From: CAYNWK01 sp964400875
GTDB lineage: Bacteria; Chloroflexota; Anaerolineae; Anaerolineales; UBA4823
Reading direction: 5' to 3'
Assembly: GCA_964400875.1 (NCBI GenBank)
Contig: CAYNWK010000115.1
Location: forward strand, 1 to 13,851
DNA length: 13,851 nucleotides
The position numbers and the translations under genes are program-made. This document shows, piece after piece, positions 6,360-13,697 of this stretch. Under the pieces are notes generated by a model. The model had not been told where the DNA came from. It made no database searches and was given only the letters and a program-made list of their open reading frames with translations. Each line of letters begins with the position of its first letter. Positions within the stretch are counted from its first letter, which is position 1.

Positions 6360-8675
6360 ATGGTCGCACAGGTGAAAAAAGTATATTTAATTTTAGTCCT
6401 CATCTTCTCGATATCCGCCTGCCTTCCGGCAGCCTCATCTTGGAATGCGCCGCTTCTGTCAGAACCCTGGGTTTATACCGACTTATACTACCTAGATCCG
6501 GTCGACGGCCTCTCACCTAACCAGGATATTGTCGCATTGTATCAACGTCGAGCCGGATCTGATCTCCAATTTCGCCTGGATTTACTGGATATTTCTGCTT
6601 CTCCGCAGGCAGATCTTTATATCGCCTTGGATTGGTTGCCAGGAGGCACAAACCGGTTGCCCATTGACGTCCAAAGCGATCTTGTATGGGAGGTTTTATT
6701 GCGCTTGCCGGCAGATGGAGATCCCCAGGCCTATGCAGCCGGCTCACCGGAAGATCTCGACTTTGAAGAGCTCGACACGTTCATCCCCCGGATCGTGCGC
6801 GATTCGTTGAACGATACCCTTATCGTCAGCGTACCTTTCGCAACCTTGGGAATGATGGGAAGACCTTTTTCGATCCAAGCCTTTCTGACCGCCGCCGGCA
6901 GCTCGCAGCTGGTCGATGCTACACCACCGGTCCGGTCCAATGACCCGCCTCCGCGCAGAGCGCCGGTCTTGTTCGCCTTTTGGAACAGTTTTCCGGCCTA
7001 CACGCCGGCTCAGGCCTTGCGCCGCTGGCGAGGCGCACATACCGGTCCATTAGGTGGCCGGCACGGCTTATTCGCTTTGCTCTCCAGCATCCGCGCCGCC
7101 CAGGTTCCCGTTATCTTGTTGGACGCCAAAAACCCGTCTTCGCTCTCCGCGTTGAATTACATCGACAGGCTCGAAGTCTTGCGGGTCCTCTCGGAGCAAG
7201 GCCTGGTGATCTTGCCGGACGTGTTGCCTGGGTTCACCACCCTGCCGGTAAATTTGGATACTTTTCGGGAATTTATCGATGAACCCGATCCCTATCTGCG
7301 CGCTGCGCGTGACGGCCGTGTTATAGCCCAGGAATTCAACCTGCCGGCCAGCGAAGCGGTCTTTTCGCCTTCGAATGTACAATCAATCCCCCAGGGCTAT
7401 AGGCTTGCTTTCGTTCCCGTGCAAGGAGGTTATCCAATGCGCTACGCGCAGTATACTTTGATTCCCATTTTACCGGGTTTCGAAGGAGCTCAAGCCACGC
7501 CGGACGGCCTTGAAATCGACATCCGGCGCCGGTTGGTGGAGAACGCGCTCCCTCCCTCAGCATCCAACCCGCCGATCTTGACTTTAGGCGGCGACCTGAC
7601 CACCAGTACCTGGGGGGTGCTCACGCACGCACTTCCATCAATGCAATATATCGCTGCTCACCCTTGGATCCAGCCGCTAAACTACTACGAGCTGGCAGCC
7701 TACCCGGCCCTCGAGGGACAGGGACAGAACACTTTTTCGTTCACCGGGGAGCGAAAGATGGCTGAACAGGCTGGACTCGCGGGCTTATCTGAGCCAGTTT
7801 TGGACTTCACTGGTGCGCCGGATAATCTCCTTGCGCAAGCGGCCTGGCAGGGCTTCACCAGCTTGCTCGCCCCGCTGCCCCCCGAAGTGTCTGCGCTGCC
7901 TGCTATGCGAGCTGGCTATTTACCTCGCCTGCGGGGCCTCCTGGCAGCCGCAGCCTGGGCAGAAGATCCTCAATCCGTTGCCGATTGCTCTCGAGATTTC
8001 GATCTCGACGGTGTCGCCGAATGTGTACTATCCTCGCAGAATTATTTTGCTCTCATCGATCCGTATGGTGGGCGCTTGGTCTATCTCTTCGCCCTGGCTG
8101 AAGATGGTCCGCACCAGTTAATCGCCCCATCTACGCAGTTCATCGTTGGATTGGGCGATCCTTCCAGCTGGGACCTTTCGGCCGGAGAAAATGCCGAATC
8201 CGCTGGGTACCATGGCGCCTTTACCGATTCCTCAGAAACCTGGCAGATGTATCAATCCGAAGTTTTCGATCAAGAGATCGTCCTGTTATCCCCTGATGGA
8301 AGCCGTACGAAGATTTTTACCTTGACCAATGAAGGTTTGGGCGTCGAATATCGCGTCGCAGATGTGCTCTCCACACGCCTCCCCCTGGCGCTGGACCCAT
8401 GGGTTCGCTTCAAGCAGGGGTGGGATCGCCTCTATGAAACGGACGCAGACCAGCAAAGCCTCGCCTGGGGTTTGGCTACGGGTGGAGAGGTGGTCGTCAC
8501 CACGTCGGCGAGCCTGCAATTTGATCCATTTACGGCTTCCCAGGAGCAGATGAACGCCCCAGAAGACCCGAATTTTGACTATCCACCGGGCCATTATCTG
8601 CCCTTCCCCATGGCGGTTTTACAGGTGAACGCTCCTGGGAACTTTTCCGTGAAGATCGGCTACAATTCACCTTAA
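6360..8675 (+). CDS. Large secreted lipoprotein, possibly carbohydrate-related, function unknown
   Basis: A 771-residue protein from the ATG at 6360. It has a basic start (MVAQVKK), a hydrophobic core and a lipobox, SISAC, with the lipidated Cys at 21. The frame is open further up to a TTG at 6300, but that codon lies in the promoter and would bury the signal peptide, so 6360 is preferred despite a poor ribosome binding site. The mature part is alpha/beta then beta-rich. Recognisable spots are ILTLGGDL (406-413), YIAAHPWIQPL (430-440) and a calcium-loop-like D546-x-D548-x-D550-G between C543 and C555, after which the sequence looks like a beta-sandwich. The style recalls large Chloroflexota secreted proteins with GH57-like or deacetylase-like regions, but I cannot identify catalytic residues, so no enzyme activity is claimed. 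No terminator is visible before the nuclease gene 69 bases downstream; co-transcription is possible. Confidence 0.75.
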   Translation: MVAQVKKVYLILVLIFSISACLPAASSWNAPLLSEPWVYTDLYYLDPVDGLSPNQDIVALYQRRAGSDLQFRLDLLDISASPQADLYIALDWLPGGTNRLPIDVQSDLVWEVLLRLPADGDPQAYAAGSPEDLDFEELDTFIPRIVRDSLNDTLIVSVPFATLGMMGRPFSIQAFLTAAGSSQLVDATPPVRSNDPPPRRAPVLFAFWNSFPAYTPAQALRRWRGAHTGPLGGRHGLFALLSSIRAAQVPVILLDAKNPSSLSALNYIDRLEVLRVLSEQGLVILPDVLPGFTTLPVNLDTFREFIDEPDPYLRAARDGRVIAQEFNLPASEAVFSPSNVQSIPQGYRLAFVPVQGGYPMRYAQYTLIPILPGFEGAQATPDGLEIDIRRRLVENALPPSASNPPILTLGGDLTTSTWGVLTHALPSMQYIAAHPWIQPLNYYELAAYPALEGQGQNTFSFTGERKMAEQAGLAGLSEPVLDFTGAPDNLLAQAAWQGFTSLLAPLPPEVSALPAMRAGYLPRLRGLLAAAAWAEDPQSVADCSRDFDLDGVAECVLSSQNYFALIDPYGGRLVYLFALAEDGPHQLIAPSTQFIVGLGDPSSWDLSAGENAESAGYHGAFTDSSETWQMYQSEVFDQEIVLLSPDGSRTKIFTLTNEGLGVEYRVADVLSTRLPLALDPWVRFKQGWDRLYETDADQQSLAWGLATGGEVVVTTSASLQFDPFTASQEQMNAPEDPNFDYPPGHYLPFPMAVLQVNAPGNFSVKIGYNSP

Positions 8676-8744
8676 TCCCCGCCATATTCCGGCAAGAAAT
8701 ATACGCATCGTATCGACGCAATGAAAGAACCAATGGAGTGAACC

Positions 8745-9773
8745 ATGTTGAGCTATTCCGATTACCCGCTCACAGTTGTCGAAGATATCGCCCGTTTGCG
8801 CCGCCGGATTGCCGCCTCCGGGCTGCCTCTTAAAGCCACCGACCGTAATCTTATAATCGGAACCTGGAACATCCGTGGTTTCGGGACCTTTTTCGATGGT
8901 TGGGGAGAAAACCCTGGCTCGCCGAAGCGCAATTTGCGCGCCATGGCGTTGATCGCCGAGATCATCCGAGGCATGGATGTCATTGCTATCCAGGAGGTGA
9001 AGCGCGAAACGAACGGAATTCGCTTCCTCATTGATCGTTTCCTCGGTCCCAATTGGGGCTTGATCCTCAGCGATGTGTCCGCCGGCAGTGGCGGGAATAC
9101 GGAACGACTGGCTTATCTTTATGATGTCCGCAGGGTGAAACCCTCCGGTCTGGCCGGTGAGGTCGTCTTGCCGCCTTCTTCCATCGGCGATCCGCAGATA
9201 CAGTTTGACCGTACCCCGTATATCGTCGGTTTTGAATCAGGAGGTGAAAAATTTTCCCTGCTGACCGCGCATATCAAGTATGGTGACGTCCCTGAGGAGC
9301 GTTTGCCCGAACTGCGCGCGATCGCGGATTTTTCAGCCAGGGAGATCGTAGACCGCAGTGTATCTCCGGAGTCGGAGGAAAGAAACCTGCTCCTGTTAGG
9401 CGATTTCAATATCGACCAGCGCGGGGATAACCCCTTGTTTCAGGCGTTTGTCTCCACCGGTCTCTTCGTGCCCGATCAACTGTTGGATATGAAAACTACC
9501 TTCGGTTCCAAGCCAAAATTCTATGATCAGATCGCCTGGTTCCGCGGTCAAAACTTTAATCTTAAGTACGGCGATCACGCCGGGTTGGTCGATTTCGCGA
9601 ACGCGATTTACCAGGAAATGAGCCCCTTTCTGATGTCCTTCCGAGTGTCCGATCACTTCCCCTTGTGGGTCGAGTTCCAGCTGGACCGCAGCGTTGAGGA
9701 TATGGGGGGCACGTTAGGCCTGGACGAAATCCAACTCGCCATGCCGGACCCCTTGAGCGTCGTTCCCGATTAG
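8745..9773 (+). CDS. Endonuclease/exonuclease/phosphatase (DNase I-like) family protein
   Basis: A 342-residue protein with the main EEP-fold active-site motifs in order: Asn42 in TWNIRG, the metal ligand Glu84 in IQEVK, His176 in TAHIKYG, Asp220 and Asn222 in LGDFN, and the catalytic Asp303-His304 in SDHFPLW. These residues bind Mg2+ and hydrolyse phosphodiester or phosphomonoester bonds, so the protein is probably catalytically competent. Family members act on DNA, RNA, inositol phosphates or sphingomyelin, and the substrate cannot be read from the sequence. The N terminus has about 35 extra residues with charged helical character and no signal peptide, pointing to a cytosolic enzyme. The ATG at 8745 has a GGAG about 7 bases upstream. 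The stop (9771-9773) overlaps the stop of the convergent MFS gene. Confidence 0.9.
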   Translation: MLSYSDYPLTVVEDIARLRRRIAASGLPLKATDRNLIIGTWNIRGFGTFFDGWGENPGSPKRNLRAMALIAEIIRGMDVIAIQEVKRETNGIRFLIDRFLGPNWGLILSDVSAGSGGNTERLAYLYDVRRVKPSGLAGEVVLPPSSIGDPQIQFDRTPYIVGFESGGEKFSLLTAHIKYGDVPEERLPELRAIADFSAREIVDRSVSPESEERNLLLLGDFNIDQRGDNPLFQAFVSTGLFVPDQLLDMKTTFGSKPKFYDQIAWFRGQNFNLKYGDHAGLVDFANAIYQEMSPFLMSFRVSDHFPLWVEFQLDRSVEDMGGTLGLDEIQLAMPDPLSVVPD

Positions 9774-10954
9774 TTGCGCTGTAAAGTCAGCGCCATCACA
9801 GCCGCCGATAGCGCGATGCCTGCATTCAGGTGAAACATCGCGGAGAAGCCCCAGACATCCGCCAGGTACCCGGTCAACAGCGTTCCCAACGCCCCGCTGG
9901 TGAACATAAAACCCAAAATCAACCCGGAAGCTAAAGCCATCCCGCCGGGTATAAAGCGTTGCGCCAGCACTACCAGGATGCTGTGAGTCGCCCCGGTCAG
10001 CGCCCCTGCTGTCGGGATCAACAGGAATAACCATGGCGACCAACCAACGTTCGGGATCAGGTAGAGCGGAACGGTAGCCAAGAATAACGCCATTGCGGCT
10101 ACCTTGCGCTTACCGAAGCGGTCAGCCAGATTGCCCCCTAATATGTTGCCCAATGCTGAACCGCCCATAAACGTAGCCGCGATCAACCCATATACGCTTG
10201 CCGATTGTCCCAGATCGCTCAGATATTTGGGGATGAATGTAACGATATTTTGCTGCGACCAGGCCTGAAACGCAGCTACCAGCGCAAAGGCAAGCAATGT
10301 ATACGAGGCTAGTTGGACGCCTGGCTTGTTGATCTGATCGGTGACAGCCTGTCCTACCAACGCAGAAGCGGTGTTCGCGATTTTACCGAGTTGAGGCAGC
10401 GGGTTGAGCTGTCGTGCTGCATTTAAACCGACCGGGATAGCCGGAGCCGTCAGCAAGAGCAGCCCGCCAGGACCGAAGCGGTCCAGCAGGGGCCCTCCAA
10501 GCATCGGGCCGAAGAACAAACCCAGCTGCCCAAAAACGAAGAAATAAGCCGTCGCCGTCGTTTCCTTACCGGCGTAGTGCGATCTGCCCCGCAGTGTTGC
10601 CTGCATCGTCCCGGCCGGGTGGAATGCGCCCGAACCGAGGCTGGCAGTAACCAGCAGGATCAGGGCAAGGGTGCCGGGGGCGATCACCGCCAGGGAGAAA
10701 AAAAAGGCCATCCACAAAACTCCCCCGGCGACTACCCAGCGCGGGCCAACCCGATCGGCCAGGTGGCCGAACAGTGGTTGGACCAGCGCTGCGCTGAGGA
10801 TGTAGATCGTGCTGACCAGGCCAAGGCTTGCGTTGGACAGGCCCAACGGCCCGCTCAGGTAGGCTAAGAGCACCGCGCGCTGTCCGTTGAGCACGTCAAC
10901 GATCAGGTGGCTGAGAGCGACGGAGGAAAACAAGTTATCGAGCAGCAGCGTCAT
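9770..10954 (-). CDS. MFS transporter, fosmidomycin-resistance (Fsr)-like
   Basis: A 394-residue, very hydrophobic protein with the length and layout of a 12-helix major facilitator. Motif A of the N-terminal half is GHLADRVGPRW (63-73), and its counterpart in the second half is GGNLADRFGKRK (273-284). The segment GSGAFHPAGT (about 108-116) is characteristic of the Fsr branch, whose members export small molecules such as fosmidomycin by proton antiport. The actual substrate here is unknown. It is the last gene of the obg-nadD-MFS transcription unit: its ATG lies 6 bases after the nadD stop, with a GGAG about 12 bases upstream inside the end of nadD, suggesting translational coupling. There is no room for a terminator before the convergent nuclease gene, because the two stop codons overlap. 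Family confidence is high, subfamily moderate. Confidence 0.88.
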   Translation of the reverse strand: MTLLLDNLFSSVALSHLIVDVLNGQRAVLLAYLSGPLGLSNASLGLVSTIYILSAALVQPLFGHLADRVGPRWVVAGGVLWMAFFFSLAVIAPGTLALILLVTASLGSGAFHPAGTMQATLRGRSHYAGKETTATAYFFVFGQLGLFFGPMLGGPLLDRFGPGGLLLLTAPAIPVGLNAARQLNPLPQLGKIANTASALVGQAVTDQINKPGVQLASYTLLAFALVAAFQAWSQQNIVTFIPKYLSDLGQSASVYGLIAATFMGGSALGNILGGNLADRFGKRKVAAMALFLATVPLYLIPNVGWSPWLFLLIPTAGALTGATHSILVVLAQRFIPGGMALASGLILGFMFTSGALGTLLTGYLADVWGFSAMFHLNAGIALSAAVMALTLQRN

Positions 10955-10960
10955 GGCTGG

Positions 10961-11608
10961 TCAGGTCTCCGATTTTCGGCGGTAGAGTTGTTGGGATTGG
11001 ATCAATTTGTAAACAGCAGGGTGCAGGTAATACCGGAAGGCGCGGTCTTCACGGATCCGCTCCCTGATCTGCGAACCGGAGATCTCCACCAGTGGAGCAG
11101 GGATAAACCTCGCCTTGGCGCGTATTCCGGGCAATTCATTTTCAAGCGACCTGATATCGACGTGATCTCCGGACCGTCGCATCACGCCAATTGCGTCGCA
11201 CGCTGCGATGAAATCATTTGGCCGTTCCCAGGTCGGCAGATCGTGCAGCGAATCGCCCCCCATCAGGTAAACCAGCACGTTCTCCGGGTATTGTTTGGCC
11301 AGCAACCGCATCGTATCGACCGCGAAATGCGGAGGCGGGCGGTCAATGTCCACCCTGGAGATCTCGAAGTCAGCGTTATCTTGGATAGCGAGTTTCACCA
11401 TCTCCAGGCGCTGCTCCAGTGAAGTAATCGACTGGTTCTTTTTATGTGGGGGAACGGGAGTCAGCACCCATAACACGCGGGCTAGCTGCAGCTGATCGAG
11501 CGCCTCGGCTGCCAGGATTAGATGTGCAATATGAGGGGGATCAAAAGTACCCCCGAGAATGCCGATCTTTGCACTCTGGGCTTCACTGCGGTCAATCTTG
11601 CCATTCAA
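10961..11608 (-). CDS. nadD: Nicotinate-nucleotide adenylyltransferase
   Basis: A 215-residue enzyme that joins nicotinate mononucleotide and ATP to give deamido-NAD+, the common step of NAD synthesis. The nucleotidyltransferase signature is GGTFDPPHIAH (19-29, with the HxxH pair His26/His29). GGDS (117-120) and the second nucleotide motif ISGSQIRER (176-184) are in the expected places, and the length is typical. The start is TTG at 11608: an in-frame TAG lies five codons upstream, no in-frame ATG exists before the conserved core, and AGGAG sits 9 bases ahead of the TTG. The ATG at 11604 is out of frame. The first 17 bases overlap the end of obg, so the two are translationally coupled. The redox-sensing repressor gene rex lies just beyond obg on the opposite strand. 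Confidence 0.95.
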   Translation of the reverse strand: MNGKIDRSEAQSAKIGILGGTFDPPHIAHLILAAEALDQLQLARVLWVLTPVPPHKKNQSITSLEQRLEMVKLAIQDNADFEISRVDIDRPPPHFAVDTMRLLAKQYPENVLVYLMGGDSLHDLPTWERPNDFIAACDAIGVMRRSGDHVDIRSLENELPGIRAKARFIPAPLVEISGSQIRERIREDRAFRYYLHPAVYKLIQSQQLYRRKSET

Positions 11609-12851
11609 GCTCGTAGTCTCCTATTCGCACCGTATCTCCAGGCTGAACGCCAGCTTCTCTTAACGCTTCTTCAATGCCGAGCATATGTAAAATGCGTTGG
11701 AAACGACGAACGGATTGATCATATTCCCAATACGTCATCGCCGCGGCGCGTTCGATCGCCGCGCCGCTCACCCGGTAACCTGCTGTGGTCTGGGCGATTT
11801 CGAAATCGCGCGGATCGCTCTCCATCCGGTACACCGGCATCTCGTCCGTCTCCGCCTGCTTGGGCATCTTAGCTAAGGTTTGGGCAGCCCGGTACAACAG
11901 CTTGCGAACGTTGGTGCCGGCGACCGCCGAGATCGCCATCGGCTCGTAACCACGCGTTTTCAACTGCGCCTGTATCTTTGGCCAGCGTTCCTGCACGTCG
12001 GGCAAATCGATTTTGTTGAGCGCGACGATTTGGGGTTTACCAGCCAGGTCAGGATCGAACAAAGCCAGCTCCGTGTTGATCTGGGAGAAATCCAGCAGCG
12101 GATTTTCAGCCATCCCATCGAGCAGATGGATCAGCACCCGTGTGCGTTGGATGTGGCGCAGGAATTCGTCTCCCAGCCCCACCCCCTCGTGAGCCCCCTC
12201 GATCAGCCCGGGGATATCCGCCAGGATGAGGCTGTTTTCGTCGTCTAAATTCGCGACCCCCAGGTTTGGTTCCAGCGTTGTGAATGGGTAAGGCGCGATC
12301 TTTGGCTTTGCGTTGGTCACGGCGGATAAAAACGTGGACTTCCCAGCATTTGGCGCGCCCACGATGCCCACATCGGCGATTAATTTAAGTTCCAGCCTGA
12401 GCCGGCGTTCTTCTCCGGGTTCGCCTTTTTCGGCGATACGCGGCGCCTGGTTGCGGGAAGTTGCAAAACGTGCATTTCCCCGCCCCCCACGGCCGCCTTT
12501 TACGACGACCAGCCGCTGCCCCGCTTCCACCAGGTCCCCCACGACTTCCCCGGATTGTGCGTCATACACAACCGTCCCCGGCGGCACCTGTATCACCAGG
12601 TCCTCAGCCGAACGACCCGTTTTATTGCTCCCTCCCCCTCTCGCACCGGCTTCAGCTTGAAAACTGGATTGGTAGTGCAGCGTATTCAGGGTCGAAAGTT
12701 TGGGATCAACTTCGAAGACGACATCCCCGCCTCTACCCCCGTCTCCTCCATCCGGCCCCCCAAACGGTACGTACTTTTCCCTGCGGAAATGCACCGCCCC
12801 GTCGCCTCCTTTACCGGAAGCGACAACGATTTCTACTTCATCGATAAACAT
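11592..12851 (-). CDS. obg: Obg/CgtA GTPase
   Basis: A 419-residue essential-type GTPase that acts in late assembly of the 50S ribosomal subunit and in stress signalling. The order is typical. The glycine-rich Obg fold occupies about 1-158 (for example GGDGGRGGDVV). The G domain has G1 GAPNAGKST (165-173), G2 TT (191-192), G3 DIPG (212-215), G4 NKID (279-282) and G5 SAV (308-310). A C-terminal OCT domain (about 340-419) includes the conserved FEI and GDTVRIGDYELEW stretches. All nucleotide-binding motifs are intact. The ATG at 12851 lies behind only a weak purine stretch, about 70 bases downstream of an extended -10 promoter. It is the first gene of the obg-nadD-MFS unit. I am sure of the identity. 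Confidence 0.98.
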   Translation of the reverse strand: MFIDEVEIVVASGKGGDGAVHFRREKYVPFGGPDGGDGGRGGDVVFEVDPKLSTLNTLHYQSSFQAEAGARGGGSNKTGRSAEDLVIQVPPGTVVYDAQSGEVVGDLVEAGQRLVVVKGGRGGRGNARFATSRNQAPRIAEKGEPGEERRLRLELKLIADVGIVGAPNAGKSTFLSAVTNAKPKIAPYPFTTLEPNLGVANLDDENSLILADIPGLIEGAHEGVGLGDEFLRHIQRTRVLIHLLDGMAENPLLDFSQINTELALFDPDLAGKPQIVALNKIDLPDVQERWPKIQAQLKTRGYEPMAISAVAGTNVRKLLYRAAQTLAKMPKQAETDEMPVYRMESDPRDFEIAQTTAGYRVSGAAIERAAAMTYWEYDQSVRRFQRILHMLGIEEALREAGVQPGDTVRIGDYELEWQD

Positions 12852-12926
12852 GGGCTTTAATAGATCTCGCAGTTAGCTGGTAATCAGTTGCATGGACAAG
12901 GGGGTGAGTTGGGAAATAACGCATGG

Positions 12927-12935
12927 ATTATACCA
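12927..12935 (-). promoter_or_regulatory. Extended -10 promoter of the obg-nadD-MFS operon
   Basis: The minus strand reads TGGTATAAT, a perfect TGn extended -10 element, about 76 bases before the obg ATG. No good -35 is present, which is typical of extended -10 promoters. The element sits in a small near-palindrome (ATGG-ATTATA-CCAT, 12923-12936). Confidence 0.6.
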
Positions 12936-12964
12936 TCCGTAATTGTACGGCATTTGTAAGCTTC

Positions 12965-12982
12965 TTGTGGGGGTTTGCACAA
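12965..12982. promoter_or_regulatory. Rex-box-like operator upstream of rex
   Basis: TTGTGGGGGTTTGCACAA has the two five-base arms TTGTG and CACAA separated by 8 bases, the exact size and spacing of the known Rex operator TTGTGA-N6-TCACAA; only the inner A and T differ. It overlaps the -35 hexamer of the rex promoter. Binding would block transcription and be relieved by NADH, giving autoregulation (inference from family behaviour). Confidence 0.65.
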
Positions 12983-13003
12983 ATCAAAAACTTGTGGTAA
13001 ATT
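12975..13003 (+). promoter_or_regulatory. SigA-type promoter of rex
   Basis: TTGCAC (12975-12980) and TAAATT (12998-13003) are spaced 17 bases apart, a fair match to the consensus. Transcription should start near 13010, leaving a leader of about 70 bases before the rex ATG. Confidence 0.6.
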
Positions 13004-13010
13004 CATTACA

Positions 13011-13059
13011 GTTAGGACTTACGCGCTTGGGCGAAGAAAGGGGGTGCGTAAATCCTGAT
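13011..13059 (+). repeat. Leader hairpin with AGGACTTACGC-type arms
   Basis: Arms at 13011-13024 and 13046-13059 pair over 14 positions with one mismatch and two G-U pairs, around a 21-base purine-rich loop. The hairpin begins at the predicted transcript start and ends about 10 bases before the ribosome binding site. It could stabilise the mRNA 5' end or be a remnant of a small palindromic mobile repeat. It lacks a U-run, so it is not a terminator. Confidence 0.6.
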
Positions 13060-13079
13060 CGAATCGCTAAGGAGGCAAA

Positions 13080-13697
13080 ATGGCAGAAAAAGCAATTCCC
13101 GACATCGTCATTGGGCGCCTGCCCCTATACTTGAGAGCGTTACAAGGGATGGGCGAGGAGGGTCGCCAGGTAACTTCTTCACAAGAGCTGGGAGAACGCT
13201 TGGGCATTTCCGCAGCTCAAATTCGCAAAGACCTCTCCCAGTTCGGTGAATTCGGCAAACAAGGAACTGGATATTCTATTGAGTTCCTTTCCCAGAAATT
13301 ACAGCAGATCCTGAACGTGGACCGTATCTGGGATATGGCGGTCGTGGGCGCCGGGGACATCGGTACTGCGGTCGCCGGTTATCAAGGTTTCGCCAACCGC
13401 GGCTTTCGAGTGACCAGGGTTTTTGATAATGACCCGGGAAAAATAAATCAGCAGGTAGGCGAATTTATCGTAGAGGACAGCGCAAATCTGGTCCCGGAGA
13501 TTCGTCAAGCCAAGATCAAGGTCGCCATGATCTCGGTACCCGCCGGCCAGGCTCAGGCGGTCGCCGACAGCCTGGTTGAAGCAGGGATTAAAGCCATCTT
13601 GAATTACGCGCCGGTCAGTCTCAATGTCCCCCCGGAAGTGAACGTCCAACATATCGATCCCACCATCCATTTACAAAGGATGACGTATTATCTCTAG
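13080..13697 (+). CDS. rex: Redox-sensing transcriptional repressor Rex
   Basis: A 205-residue repressor that reads the NADH/NAD+ ratio and controls fermentation and respiration genes; NADH binding releases it from DNA. The N-terminal winged helix (about 15-65) has the hallmark ISAAQIRKDLSQFGEFG followed by KQGTGY. The Rossmann domain has the dinucleotide motif VVGAGDIGTAVAGY (88-101), Asp116 at the end of the second strand (VFDND), and NYAP (175-178), followed by the short domain-swap C-terminal helix. Length and motifs are typical and complete. The ATG is preceded by AAGGAGG with a short 4-base spacing. It is divergent from obg and has its own promoter with a Rex-box-like site, so it probably represses itself. 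It is the last gene before the degenerate contig end. Confidence 0.97.
   Translation: MAEKAIPDIVIGRLPLYLRALQGMGEEGRQVTSSQELGERLGISAAQIRKDLSQFGEFGKQGTGYSIEFLSQKLQQILNVDRIWDMAVVGAGDIGTAVAGYQGFANRGFRVTRVFDNDPGKINQQVGEFIVEDSANLVPEIRQAKIKVAMISVPAGQAQAVADSLVEAGIKAILNYAPVSLNVPPEVNVQHIDPTIHLQRMTYYL

Noticed and set aside
8721..8741. Six-codon open frame (MKEPME) just before the nuclease start, possible leader peptide
   Set aside because: Too short to support, it lacks its own ribosome binding site, and such frames occur by chance.
8745..9773. The DNase I-like enzyme as an effector of the TPR-C25 module
   Set aside because: It is separated from the module by a terminator and two unrelated lipoprotein genes, one on the opposite strand, so no operon link is supported.
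10907..11422. 171-codon plus-strand frame across the MFS start and nadD
   Set aside because: Antisense to two identified genes, with no domain and no independent promoter or ribosome binding site.
12978..12996. CACAAAT/ACTTGTG inverted repeat in the rex promoter spacer
   Set aside because: The arms point the opposite way from a Rex box; the TTGTG-N8-CACAA site beside it explains the shared arm better.
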